Below, in pieces: positions 1-10,570 of a stretch of DNA of 64,000 nucleotides. How positions within the stretch are numbered: position 1 is the stretch's first letter; the number at the start of each line of letters is the position of its first letter. The position numbers and the translations under genes are program-made. The stretch comes from Hyaloperonospora brassicae (taxonomy: Eukaryota > Oomycota > Peronosporomycetes > Peronosporales > Peronosporaceae), in contig CANTFL010000470.1 in the NCBI GenBank assembly GCA_947650285.1, forward strand, positions 62,001-126,000, written 5' to 3'. The notes beneath the pieces were generated by a model. It was not told where the DNA came from. It worked only from the letters and a program-made list of their open reading frames with translations, and did not search any database.

Positions 1-1279
1 GTTGACGTCCAGCGGGCACCGGTTGTGCCACCTGTGTACATGTAGACGCTGGTCATGCAATGCGTGCGCATGTAGACACTTTCCTCTACCATCAACACGA
101 CAAAGGCCCTGTGCTGCATTTATTTTCGACACGATCAGACCTCGTGCCGCAAGCTGTTTCAACGTGCCATCTGAACGTACCGAGGAAACGGCGCGATCGG
201 TCGTGCGACGGAGAAAGCAGCACAACAACGACTAGAGCCACCGCATGATCGGAAACGCAACCCATCGCGACTGACGAGCTAGCGCCAGGGCGCAAGTGTT
301 GTTTGTTGACCAGCCAGCTGTCTCTCGAAATACACGATACGGCAAAAGCTAGACATACATCACGTAGACTTCCGTCAACGAACAGGGCTTCGAGACATGG
401 TAATCCTCGAATATTCTGCGGTCATACGATGCAGTGAATCAGGGCCAACACAAGCTGCTCGCACACACAGAGCCGTCAGAGCCGCGGAACGAAGTAATGC
501 AGGAGACACGGCCGCAAGGTATGTAAGAGACACGGCAGCTTTTGACACGCAATCGGTGCACGTGGGATCGCTATGTAACAGAGCAGCGTTCTTTCGTGGG
601 AGAGGTCGCGTCCGCGCAGCAGGGCAGGCGTGCAGACGTTTGACACATGTGGTATCGGAAACGGTCAACTGATGCCGGAAATAGCATCGCACGATGCGCT
701 GACGCAGTACGCATGGAGACGTGGTCGTGTCCGCAGAACCCGTTCGAATCTTGTGGCACGGAGATAAAGAGCGATGCAGGCTCACGAGACGATTGGTATT
801 CGTGGTGGTGAGTAGAAAAGCGAGATAGATTGCGCGATTGGGCCACTAAACCAGTTTTGGCTGCGAAGTCCGTGACATATTCGTTCTTTCTTCTAGCAGA
901 GGGGTTGGAAAGCGCAATAGAATACGGCGCAAAGGGGTACAGCACAATACTGGTGTGTGTGGGGGGGGGGGCTGTGGAATACGGTGCAAAGAGACGCAGT
1001 AGATCATTGCGAGGGACCGAAGAACACGTCTCTCAACAAGCAGGTGGTCTTTGCAGTGGAATGCACTTCAACTCAGTTCCCCGACACGTTGTCGATTTCG
1101 TTCGTGGCGAAACGGAAACGAAACTGAATAAACAGAAGTGTGCCAGAACGCAGCTATGGCGCCATGATAGTCACTTTGCGTACGTAGAGTAGGAGACAAG
1201 GGAGCTGGGCATCACTGGTGCCGACACGCAAGACAGATTATCTTGTGTGCTCGGTCGGCGTCTTGTTGGACTCTTGTAT
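1..1279 (+). repeat. Left arm of a large inverted repeat
   Basis: Reads as the near-perfect reverse complement of 2419-3695. Base 1 pairs with base 3695 and base 1279 with 2419, and differences are limited to a few substitutions and a homopolymer length change (poly-G near 960-970). The match runs to the window edge, so the arm may extend further left. No convincing gene is visible: the short frames present occur identically on both arms and are unlike any family I know. Confidence 0.93.
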
Positions 1280-1569
1280 TAGAAGGTTAGGATTATGTAG
1301 GTTTGCGTATGACCCGCTATCTCCTGTCATTGGCAACAAAGTTACCGTGGCGGACTACTACTTTACATACTAGGCGATACTAGTCCTCGGACAGCAGGGC
1401 GCCGTCGCGCACAGTATTGTCTCGATAGGATTAGAATCTTCGGTGTCAGCGCGGGTCCTGTAGTACGTATTGTTCGGCTCGAGTGGTCTCCAGCCAGTGG
1501 TTAACATCTTTGTCAAGGAAGTTCGTAGTCCCCTTGATAGCACCTTGGTCTGAGATATCGTGCCCTTGA

Positions 1570-1985
1570 AAATAAACCCGTGTGTCCATTGCGATATCCG
1601 CCAGTCGATCCGCCAATTTGTTGTAGAAACGATAATGATGTCCTCAGCTGGAGACATCGTTTACGGTAGCTACGGCTCGTGCCTCTCTAAATAGCCGCAC
1701 CAAGCGTGACTTGCGTGGAGGGTGTCGCGTTCGAAGTTGCGAAAATACCAGAGCACTATCTGCAATGACATAGAGGGGAGAGTCGCCGATTTCCTTCGCT
1801 TGTCGAAGATCGTGCACGAGCCCTCAATATTCCGCAACATTGTTAGTGGTATCTGCAGAGACCTAGGTCATGCTCGAGACCCACATAACGCATGCGGCGC
1901 GCGTCTGAATGTAGAGTTGGACAATGACGGATGCAGCTCCACCCAGTCTAGGTTTTCTCCTTCGGGGTCCTCCGTCGAAACATAG
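1570..1985 (-). pseudogene. RNase H domain remnant (retroelement-type)
   Basis: One reading frame on the minus strand gives an RNase HI fold in the right order: FDGG near 1968-1982, then TTNNVAEY, a helix reading GLVHDLRQAKE, then YVIADSALV, and finally NKLADRLAD near 1580-1600. This supplies the four acidic catalytic positions (D, E, D, D). The frame is broken by three stops (TAG before the TNNVAEY segment, TGA directly after AEY, TGA before the HHYRFYNK segment), so it is dead. The domain type is that of non-LTR retrotransposons and stand-alone RNases H; the inference is a decayed retroelement piece. The rest of the 1280-2418 spacer, including upstream sequence to about 2418, may be the same element but I could not recognise a reverse transcriptase in it. 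Confidence 0.8.
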
Positions 1986-2418
1986 GAGGTACAGCACCCC
2001 TGGGCACCGTCAATAGGCCGTACTTGCAACGAAGGCGGTTCATCATAGCAAATGAGAGTATCAGCCACAGCCAGCATTACTTGCGCAAAGAGTTGCCCGT
2101 CTCCTCCATGTCGGGATGGTGCGTTTACCTACGAAACCGTAGAACCGACCGTCCAAAGAGAGTCATGACTCTAACTGTGCTCATCTCCTGCAACATGCGT
2201 TTGGTTCGAAATGAGCGACAAACCGAAATATTCAGCCACAAATGCTTGGGATACCGAGGACAGTCGTTGACTAAACCTTTGGTGGCACATACTGTCCATT
2301 TGCTTACGCGTCGCCTTCCCGGTATTGTAAAAGGTAGGCTTCTTGCCGGTACATTGGCTCGCGGTAATAACGTTTTTACAAGATGTCTATGATGAGACAA
2401 AGTTTCGTGACTGATGGT

Positions 2419-3695
2419 ATACAAGAGTCCAACAAGACGCCGACCGAGCACACAAGATAATCTGTCTTGCGTGTCGGCACCAGTGATGCCCAGCTCCCTT
2501 GTCTCCTACTCTACGTACGCAAAGTGACTATCATGGCGCCATAGCTGCGTTCTGGCACACTTCTGTTTATTCAGTTTCGTTTCCTTTTCGCCACGAACGA
2601 AATCGACAACGTGCCGGGGAACAGAGTTGAAGTGCATTCCACTGCAAAGACCACCTGCTTGTTGAGAGACGTGTTCTTCGGTCCCCCGCAATGATCTACT
2701 GCGTCTCTTTACACCGTATTCCACAGCCCCCCCCCACACACACCAGTATTGTGCTGTACCCCTTTGCGCCGTATTCTATTGCGCTTTCCAACCCCTCTGC
2801 TAGAAGAAAGAACGAATATGTCACGGACTTCGCAGCCAAAACTGGTTTAGTGGCCCAATCGCGCAATCTATCTCGCTTTTCTACTCACCACCACGAATAC
2901 CAATCGTCTCGTGAGCCTGCATCGCTCTTTATCTCCGTGCCACAAGATTCGAACGGGTTCTGCGGACACGACCACGTCTCCATGCGTACTGCGTCAGCGC
3001 ATCGTGCGATGCTATTTCCGGCATCAGTTGACCGTTTCCGATACCACATGTGTCAAACGTCTGCACGCCTGCCCTGCTGCGCGGACGCGACCTCTCCCAC
3101 GAAAGAACGCTGCTCTGTTACATAGCGATCCCACGTGCACCGATTGCGTGTCAAAAGCTGCCGTGTCTCTTACATACCTTGCGGCCGTGTCTCCTGCATT
3201 ACTTCGTTCCGCGGCTCTGACGGCTCTGTGTGTGCGAGCAGCTTGTGTTGGCCCTGATTCACTGCATCGTATGACCGCAGAATATTCGAGGATTACCATG
3301 TCTCGAAGCCCTGTTCGTTGACGGAAGTCTACGTGATGTATGTCTAGCTTTTGCCGTATCGTGTATTTCGAGAGACAGCTGGCTGGTCAACAAACAACAC
3401 TTGCGCCCTGGCGCTAGCTCGTCAGTCGCGATGGGTTGCGTTTCCGATCATGCGGTGGCTCTAGTCGTTGTTGTGCTGCTTTCTCCGTCGCACGACCGAT
3501 CGCGTCGTTTCCTCGGTACGTTCAGATGGCACGTTGAAACAGCTTGCGGCACGAGGTCTGATCGTGTCGAAAATAAATGCAGCACAGGGCCTTTGTCGTG
3601 TCGATGGTAGAGGAAAGTGTCTACATGCGCACGCATAGCATGACCAGCGTCTACATGTACACAGGTGGCACAACCGGTGCCCGCTGGACGTCAAC
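2419..3695 (-). repeat. Right arm of the large inverted repeat
   Basis: Reverse complement of 1-1279, with inner boundary at 2419, where the flanking bases stop matching. The outer end lies only 145 bp upstream of the start codon of the glycine-rich gene, so this arm reaches almost to its promoter. High identity between arms implies a recent duplication or ongoing gene conversion. Confidence 0.93.
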
Positions 3696-3717
3696 GAGAT
3701 CGAGCAGACCTGGTTGA

Positions 3718-3738
3718 TGCTCACTCAGTTTTCAATTC
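3718..3738 (+). promoter_or_regulatory. Initiator-like core promoter of the glycine-rich gene
   Basis: The bases CTCACTCAGTTTTCAATT resemble the oomycete initiator plus flanking promoter region (pyrimidine-CA-pyrimidine core followed by a CAWTTT-like tail). It lies about 105-120 bp upstream of the chosen ATG, a normal 5'-UTR length in oomycetes. Called on motif likeness only. Confidence 0.4.
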
Positions 3739-3839
3739 CCTTTGCACTCAGCAGCAGCAGAGTCAAGTGTTGTTCACGTTCTGTCTACCCGTCCAAGTTC
3801 CAGTCTTCTCCGTCCCACCTTTCGTCTCGTCGTCCAAAC

Positions 3840-6701
3840 ATGAACCCAACCAAGATCATTTCTCACCTCGTGCTCATTGCGGCTGCAATGGGGTCGTTCG
3901 CGGAAGCTGGCACGTACAGCCACGAGACCCAAAGCCACGACGTCTCGAATGAAGACGTTGACCAAGATTCCGCCGGTCCACGCAGCGTGAATCCTGCTGT
4001 GGCTCCGGCCACTGCACGTACACCGTCCACTGGCAACGATTTCCCAACAGCGTCTCTGTCCGAACGGGACAGCAACAAACACGACGTCTCCTCACGTACG
4101 TCTTCTACGCACCGAAGCAGCAGCGAGCACGAAAGTGACGACGAAAGCAGCCACGTTTCGGCTACTTCTCGCAGCCACAGCTACACGAGTGGCGGTACCT
4201 CTAGCAGTGGCAGCACCACAACTAGAGGTGGAGCTAGTGCTGGCGCAGCAGGCGGTGCTAGCGGCGGTGCTGGCGGTGGAGTTGCCACCGGTGGTGCCGG
4301 TGGCGGTTTCTCGCGGGGCAACGGAGGCATCGGCGGCGCAGCTGGAGGAGGTATTGGAGGAAGTGTCGGCATTGGAGGCGGCCTTGGAGGTGCTGCTGGT
4401 GTCGGTGGCGGTCTCGGTGGCGGGATTGGAGGAGGTGTCCGAGGAAGTATCGGCATTGGAGGTGGCCTTGGTGGTGCTGCTGGTCTCGGTGGCGGGATTG
4501 GAGGAGGTGTCCGAGGAAGTATCGGCGTCGGAGGCGGCCTTGGTGGTGTCGGCATTGGAGGCGGCCTTGGAGGTGCTGCTGGTGTCGGTGGCGGTCTCGG
4601 TGGCGGGATTGGAGGAGGTGTCCGAGGAAGTATCGGCATTGGAGGTGGCCTTGGTGGTGCTGCTGGTCTCGGTGGCGGGATTGGTGGGGGTGTCCGAGGC
4701 GTTGCCGGCGTCGGAGGCGGCCTTGGTGGTGTAGGCGGCGTCGGGGTCGGCGTCGGAGGTGGGCTTGGAGGTGCGGCTGGTGCCGGTGGCGGAGCTGGTG
4801 TCCGAGGAGTTGCCGGCGTCGGAGGCGGCATTGGTGGTGTCGGCGGCGTCGGCGTCGGCGTCGGAGGAGGTGCCGGCGTCGGCGGTGCGGCTGGCGTCGG
4901 TGGCGGAGCTGGTGTCCGAGGCGGGCTTGGAGGTGCGGCTGGTGTCGGTGGCGGAGCTGGTGTCGGAGGAGGTGCCGGCGTCGGCGGTGCGGCTGACGTC
5001 GGTGGTGCGGCTGGCGTCGGTGGCGGAGCTGGTGTCCGAGGCGGGCTTGGAGGTGCGGTTGGTGTCGGTGGCGGAGCTGGTGTCGGAGGAGGTGCCGGCG
5101 TCGGCGGTGCGGCTGGCGTCGGTGGCGGAGCTGGTGTCCGAGGCGGGCTTGGAGGTGCGGTTGGTGTCGGTGGCGGAGCTGGTGTCGGAGGAGGCGCCGG
5201 TGTCGGCGGTGCGGCTGGCGTCGGTGGCGGAGCTGGTGTCCGAGGCGGGCTTGGTGGTGCGGCTGGTGTTGGTGGCGGAGCTGGTGTCGGAGGAGGTGCC
5301 GGCGTCGGCGGTGCGGCTGGCGTCGGTGGCGGAGCTGGTGTCCGAGGCGGGCTTGGTGGTGCGGCTGGTGTTGGTGGCGGAGCTGGTGTCGGAGGAGGTG
5401 CCGGCGTCGGCGGTGCGGCTGGCGTCGGTGGCGGAGCTGGTGTCCGAGGCGGGCTTGGAGGTGCGGCTGGTGTCGGTGGCGGAGCTGGTGTCGGAGGAGG
5501 TGCCGGCGTCGGCGGTGCGGCTGACGTCGGTGGTGCGGCTGGCGTCGGTGGCGGAGCTGGTGTCCGAGGCGGGTTTGGAGGTGCGGTTGGTGCCGGTGGC
5601 GGAGCTGGTGTCGGAGGAGGTGCCGGCGTCGGCGGTGCGGCTGGCGTCGGTGGCGGAGCTGGTGTCCGAGGCGGGCTTGGAGGTGCGGCTGGTGTTGGTG
5701 GCGGAGCTGGTGTCGGAGGAGGTGCCGGCGTCGGCGGTGCGGCTGGCGTCGGTGGCGGAGCTGGTGTCCGAGGCGGGCTTGGAGGTGCGGCTGGTGTCGG
5801 TGGCGGAGCTGGTGTCGGAGGAGGTGCCGGCGTCGGCGGTGCGGCTGACGTCGGTGGTGCGGCTGGCGTCGGTGGCGGAGCTGGTGTCCGAGGCGGGTTT
5901 GGAGGTGCGGTTGGTGCCGGTGGCGGAGCTGGTGTCGGAGGAGGTGCCGGCGTCGGCGGTGCGGCTGGCGTCGGTGGCGGAGCTGGTGTCCGAGGCGGGC
6001 TTGGAGGTGCGGTTGGTGTCGGTGGCGGAGCTGGTGTCGGAGGAGGTGCCGGCGTCGGCGGTGCGGCTGGCGTCGGTGGCGGAGCTGGTGTCCGAGGCGG
6101 GCTTGGAGGTGCGGTTGGTGTCGGTGGCGGAGCTGGTGTCGGAGGAGGTGCCGGTGTCGGCGGTGCGGCTGGCGTCGGTGGCGGAGCTGGTGTCCGAGGC
6201 GGGCTTGGAGGTGCGGTTGGTGTCGGTGGCGGAGCTGGTGTCGGAGGAGGTGCCGGCGTCGGCGGTGCGGCTGGCGTCGGTGGCGGAGCTGGTGTCCGAG
6301 GCGGGCTTGGAGGTGCGGCTGGTGTCGGTGGCGGAGCTGGTGTCCGAGGAGTTGCCGGCGTCGGAGGCGGCGTTGGTGGTGTCGGTGGCGTAGGCGTCGG
6401 AGGAGGTGCCGGCGTCGGAGGCGGGCTTGGTGGTGCTGCTGGTGTCGGCATAGGCGGTGGAGTCGGCGCTGGTGCAGGTGTTGGTGGTGCTGCCGGAGGA
6501 GGTGCCTCGGTCGGCACGGACCGCGACATATCGGGTGGTGCAAGCTCAGGAGGTGTTCAAGGTGCGTCTGGGCCTACCTTCGGCGGTGGCAAATCGCCCG
6601 CTGTTGACGACAAGGCCGAGGAGTCGGACACGCCGAAAACTCCGTGTCCCGACCCGACCTCTGGTACTCCGGTGGTAAAGTCTGGCAAGGTGTATGCGTA
6701 A
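3840..6701 (+). CDS. Secreted glycine-rich repeat protein
   Basis: Predicted 953-residue protein. I chose the ATG at 3840 rather than an in-frame ATG at 3717 because it opens with a classic signal peptide (MNPTKII, then a hydrophobic core ending in FAEAG), and because the initiator-like motif lies between the two. After the signal comes an acidic Ser/Thr/His-rich stretch (about residues 25-135). A very long Gly/Ala/Val array follows (about residues 135-890), built of GGAGVGGG- and [12 protein letters not shown] modules with a recurrent RGGLGG segment. A short non-repetitive tail carries two Lys/Asp-rich patches and ends [11 protein letters not shown]. It has only one Cys outside the signal region. 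Such proteins are usually extracellular matrix or wall components; the function here is inferred from composition. The reverse strand is open as Pro-rich sequence only because GGN codons reverse to NCC. Confidence 0.88.
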   Translation: MNPTKIISHLVLIAAAMGSFAEAGTYSHETQSHDVSNEDVDQDSAGPRSVNPAVAPATARTPSTGNDFPTASLSERDSNKHDVSSRTSSTHRSSSEHESDDESSHVSATSRSHSYTSGGTSSSGSTTTRGGASAGAAGGASGGAGGGVATGGAGGGFSRGNGGIGGAAGGGIGGSVGIGGGLGGAAGVGGGLGGGIGGGVRGSIGIGGGLGGAAGLGGGIGGGVRGSIGVGGGLGGVGIGGGLGGAAGVGGGLGGGIGGGVRGSIGIGGGLGGAAGLGGGIGGGVRGVAGVGGGLGGVGGVGVGVGGGLGGAAGAGGGAGVRGVAGVGGGIGGVGGVGVGVGGGAGVGGAAGVGGGAGVRGGLGGAAGVGGGAGVGGGAGVGGAADVGGAAGVGGGAGVRGGLGGAVGVGGGAGVGGGAGVGGAAGVGGGAGVRGGLGGAVGVGGGAGVGGGAGVGGAAGVGGGAGVRGGLGGAAGVGGGAGVGGGAGVGGAAGVGGGAGVRGGLGGAAGVGGGAGVGGGAGVGGAAGVGGGAGVRGGLGGAAGVGGGAGVGGGAGVGGAADVGGAAGVGGGAGVRGGFGGAVGAGGGAGVGGGAGVGGAAGVGGGAGVRGGLGGAAGVGGGAGVGGGAGVGGAAGVGGGAGVRGGLGGAAGVGGGAGVGGGAGVGGAADVGGAAGVGGGAGVRGGFGGAVGAGGGAGVGGGAGVGGAAGVGGGAGVRGGLGGAVGVGGGAGVGGGAGVGGAAGVGGGAGVRGGLGGAVGVGGGAGVGGGAGVGGAAGVGGGAGVRGGLGGAVGVGGGAGVGGGAGVGGAAGVGGGAGVRGGLGGAAGVGGGAGVRGVAGVGGGVGGVGGVGVGGGAGVGGGLGGAAGVGIGGGVGAGAGVGGAAGGGASVGTDRDISGGASSGGVQGASGPTFGGGKSPAVDDKAEESDTPKTPCPDPTSGTPVVKSGKVYA
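4890..6340 (+). repeat. Tandem ~102-bp coding repeat array
   Basis: About a dozen tandem copies of a unit of about 34 codons ([25 protein letters not shown] modules ending in GVR). Some units carry an extra ADVGGAA insert. A two-unit block with the insert plus an F variant (RGGFGG) appears twice in nearly identical form (about 5450-5690 and 5775-6010), a sign of recent block duplication by unequal exchange or slippage. Upstream of 4890 the repeats are looser and Ile-containing. Confidence 0.88.
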
Positions 6702-7109
6702 AGCTGGACACCGCGTTGCTCGGACGCCATTTACATGTGGGATGCTAGACACCGCCCGCACCAGTTTCTGTTGACTTAGCTAGCGCGAGATGTTTCGTAT
6801 GAAAAAATACAAGTTCATGAGTTGTTGTAAGTGTGTGTGTGATGTAGCTGGCAAGTGAGTGCTCTGCAGCTTGCGTTCGTACATGTCAGGTTGACGCATA
6901 AGCATGCGATCTTGCGCGCAATTCAGTCTGACCGCTGCGGCGCATAGCTACTGGCCGCGCGTGACGTACGCTGTTGTCATGTGATGTGCTGTGCTACAAA
7001 GTCCAGAGAAACCGCGTTGGCAACGTCGATCGGGTTAGCACAAGCCTATGCAATTCGATCTGAAGAATCAGCGTCTCTCGAGGCGCTCTTCACTACCCGA
7101 CTGCACGTC

Positions 7110-7203
<94 letters not shown>

Positions 7204-8919
7204 GTTGATACGACGCCACACAAGAGCGTCGGTTCTAGACTCGTGTCGTGTCTTGTCAATCAAACAGTTCAAAGCAAACAGTTTCGCGCCCGCGTATACG
7301 CACGTGACCGAACTTCGGCGACAACAACGGTTCAAACCAATTGCAGACAAAAGACATGGGGTAACGCTTGCGTAAGCGTGACGGAAGCCAAGCAACGCAC
7401 CTTTCCTGGTTAGATAGCCGCAGATATGGAGGAAAAAACCATGCTTTTTGCTTGCACAACACCGCCTCAGCTCCAAAGTCATTCGCTGGATATCCACACC
7501 AATGCAATAGTACAATATGCATTGAGTTTGTTTGGTCTGCTAGAGCAGGGAGTCCGTCAATAGCGCGGGCAGCAATCACGTTAATCTCGCGCGACCGATT
7601 TCCGGTCAAGCCAGGTTTCAGAAACCCCATCGTCTTGTGCTGTCAAGCTCAACTTTCATTGGATATGTCAGTCCGATGCATCTCTATGACCGTCGCCGGA
7701 CACGTCGCAAACGCAACGCCGTCACCCGATGACAACAGAAGCAGGTCCACGCTCACAGATGTGTCTAGGTACGATTTGTGTTACTTGCACGGGCTTCTTC
7801 GCATTGCACTATCGACGTTGCTGGTCGTGTATGAGCGTGGAGGTGCGATCACTAGAGTTCCATGGGTTCGCTTGTGCACAACCGAACAAACAAATGTACA
7901 CTTTGGTCGTCCTGAAAAGAAAAAGAAAAAGAAGAAAGCAAAGATCACAACTGCGCGAAGACCTAATGCTGATCAAGAGACCCAATGTGGTAGAGCGGTT
8001 GTCAATGGCAACAAACCTTTCATGTGTCTACCCTGTCGTCTACAAGCGAGACTAGTACACAAGCACAAGCTTGGCTAGTATGCATTCTCCTTGTTGTACT
8101 AGATGTCGACGTTTGTGTGCTAGAAAAACGACAGGTAAGTCCTTGTCGCACGCAAGCGTCCAACGATGACCTCAAGGTTTGGCAAAATGCGGCAGCGTAG
8201 TCGTTAAAGTACGTCATATGCATAGATGTTAGCTTGGCCAATATAATGACATGCAACGTGCCGTTGTACGTTCGTCATCGGGGTCTACTCAAAGAGTAGC
8301 AGTAGACTTGATGTCAGTAAGACTACCATATCAACTACACTTCAGCGTTAACGTGCTGCATTGCCACAAGCCTATATACGATGCCTATCACGTCTCTTCA
8401 TAGCCGAGCCTTCGACGAAGACTACCTGACTTCGCCTAGTATCAGACAAAGTTTTTAGATGTGCGTTTTTGTAATCCATCGCATGATATCTTTTGCTATA
8501 TTAGCGAGTCGACAAGGCTGAAGATTCTTGGTCATCGAATGCCTTTTTAGCATCTATCGCAATGCATCCAATACAAGACGAAGATCCATTACGACGCTTT
8601 TTTTGTAATCAATGCTTAGAGACGCCGTGAAACAAAATGCTATGAGCAACTGCATGCAGGCGTGCACGCACGTGCTTGGGGGGAGACGAATTGTAACGAT
8701 CGATGCAGACCGAGAGCCAACTTTCTAGCACTGGGTAGCTAAGCATGAGCGGTATGCACTGCTTCGTTCAAATAGACTGACGGAACGACAATTAGGAATA
8801 CTGGCTAGCGTACCGCAGTTTGTCATTCCGCACGGCTGACATTATCCTTCGATACGGCGTTGCGTTGACATATGTCACCTTCAATTTCGAAAGGTAATCT
8901 ATGTTTAATCGACCGGAAT
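6702..8919. other. Intergenic region with a long CT tract
   Basis: No recognisable gene. It holds the CT microsatellite at 7113-7198. An open frame on the plus strand at about 7368-8078 crosses poly-lysine low complexity (AAG/AAA run near 7915-7940) and shows no domain, so I do not call it a gene. Confidence 0.6.
7113..7198 (+). repeat. (CT)n microsatellite
   Basis: About 43 uninterrupted CT dinucleotides in intergenic DNA between the glycine-rich gene and the first chromovirus copy. Confidence 0.98.
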
Positions 8920-9367
8920 TGTAACGGGGTGAGCCCGTTACATACAAATTGATATCTTCGTATAAATTCTTGAGCATTTTCTATTTCGATAATGTTCAAT
9001 TGACGTTACTCGTAAGGAGTAAGGTTGAAGGAATATTACCACCGATGGTAATATTTCTTTGATGGGTTGCTCTACCTGATGGTTGATGTTCACGGTACAT
9101 CAACTAGATTAACCACCAATCGCTGCTGGACGCGCGCAATGGGTGGTGAGCAAGAAACCCCACATAGGAGATTGTAGTTTAATATAGTTAGCTCAAGACA
9201 AAGATGGTTTATTAAGAAACATAACTATATTAAATACAGCTTTACTTTTTCCCTTAGACAAAGCTTTCGAGTTCTGCCTACTTCGCTGCGCTTCCTCAGG
9301 TCACGTGTACGTGACGTCGGGTGCACACAACCTTGTGTTGAATTGACACAAGGCGTGCCCCGTTACA
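8920..9367 (+). repeat. 5' LTR of copy 1
   Basis: Starts TGTAACGGGG and ends CCCCGTTACA. It shares the family's internal landmarks: a terminal TGTAACGG/CCGTTACA palindrome, a CACCAATCG-like block, and a late direct repeat near CACAAGG. It is clearly more diverged from the 3' LTR of its own element than the two LTRs of copy 2 are from each other. Confidence 0.85.
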
Positions 9368-9369
9368 CC

Positions 9370-9388
9370 TGGTACCACTTTGTAGTCC
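9370..9388 (+). promoter_or_regulatory. Putative primer-binding site, copy 1
   Basis: TGGTACCACTTTGTAGTCC begins two bases after the LTR, the usual place for a tRNA primer site, and starts with TGG as expected for pairing with a CCA tail. Copy 2 has TGGTAGCACTTTGTAGTCC at the equivalent place. The primer tRNA is not identified. Confidence 0.5.
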
Positions 9389-9417
9389 GTCCATCGACCA
9401 CAACCACCTCATCCGAC

Positions 9418-10533
9418 ATGAACATGTTGGATGAGGAGAAGAGCTTTCACGCCACGCGTGAAGGCTTTAACCATTTGAGTGACATCGAATGGAGGGCGGT
9501 AGAACGAATGAGTTCTACCATCGGCGCAACCGCCATTAGCGCCTTGTTGGAGTCCCTTGACAGGGACCAACAACATGCCGCTATAGCCAGGTTCATTCAA
9601 AATGAACTTGTCGCCGAAAGAGAAAAGGTAGCCTTGCTTCACCAACAAGGATCTCAACAGGCCGATCAGTTGAGAGAACTCGGTGCTAAACAGACAGGGC
9701 TGTTGAGACAGCAGCAATTCACTGCTGCTATGGGCGGGACGACGCACACGCGTCTCTCCGAAATCTTAAAGATTGGTATCTCCAAGTACAGAGTAGTCGA
9801 GGAAGACTACCGGTTTTAATGGTTCGTCGAACTAGACAGAGTCTTGAAGGCACGTCGTATCGACGATGAGCAAATGTAACTCACATTTGCTCAAGCCCAT
9901 TTGGCAGGATGTGCCAAGAATTGGGCCTTAGGGATCGAGATGAGCGACCCGTATGCTTTCGGTTCGCTAAAAGCCTTTAAGACCCGGCTTAAACAAACGT
10001 TTGAACGTCGTCAGGCTGAGTCTAGGACTCGATCTGAGCTCCTGAAACTAAAGCAGTATAAGCGTGATGTGCACGCTTACGCTCAACATATACGACTACT
10101 CGCGAGTATTAAAACTGCTGACCCAGTACATGAACACACGTTGATTACTGTGTTCATGCAAGGGCTCGCAGACGGGCCCGTCAGGAATAACCTGTTCCGC
10201 TAAGATCTGGATACGCTTGAACAAGCAATCGCAGCTGCGAAACAGGAAAAATTTTAGCCTGAGACAGGCTGATGCTAGCTCGAGCTCTTATCATCCACCG
10301 AGACGACAAGAGACTGGATGTCCAGAGCCCATGGACTTCTAATATTGAGAGCGAGAGATCTCGCTCTTCAAACAACAAGCAGTTGCAGAAGTGCAATCGC
10401 TTACGGGTGTAGTGTCCCTCGCCCAGCATCAAACAGTACTGAGCGAAATGGACGACCATTTGCCAGAAAGGGCAATGAGCATGGGTCCAGCGCTGTTGCG
10501 AAACCGCAACAGCGGAGCTGACCATCAAAAAAT
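9418..10533 (+). pseudogene. gag: gag (broken), chromovirus copy 1
   Basis: Aligns with the 384-residue Gag of copy 2 from its start (MNMLDEE) through the central gag domain (GLADGPVRNNLFR region near 10160-10200) to the region just before the pol frameshift. Reading is interrupted by a stop at 9817-9819 in the segment corresponding to LLLWFVELD, another at 9877-9879, a TAA at 10201-10203 and further frame changes. The zinc-knuckle region around 10390-10440 is damaged. No functional Gag can be made from it. Confidence 0.85.
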
Positions 10534-10570
10534 GGTCGGGGTCAGTAGGGGCGGAGCGCCCTTCTGACCC
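10527..10570 (+). promoter_or_regulatory. gag-pol frameshift signal, copy 1
   Basis: Slippery heptamer A AAA AAT at 10527-10533, five-base spacer, then a 12-bp stem: GGGTCAGTAGGG at 10539-10550 with CCCTTCTGACCC at 10559-10570, one mismatched pair. The same signal is present in copy 2, where Gag is intact and the frames confirm a -1 shift. Confidence 0.7.

Noticed and set aside
736..760. tRNA B-box-like GTTCGAAT (also mirrored in the right arm near 2950)
   Set aside because: The flanks do not form a T-stem, and no A box or acceptor stem is present.
4890..6340. Regular repeats resembling a CRISPR-like array
   Set aside because: Repeats are contiguous coding units without unique spacers, in a eukaryotic gene.
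4181..6529. Open minus-strand frame of 782 Pro-rich codons opposite the glycine-rich gene, plus an Arg/His-rich one in another frame
   Set aside because: It is the direct reverse reading of GGN-rich repeats. The plus strand has a signal peptide, promoter motif and sensible ends, and the minus strand has none.
7368..8078. 236-codon frame
   Set aside because: Low-complexity Lys run, no domain, no promoter or conserved segment. It looks like a chance opening.
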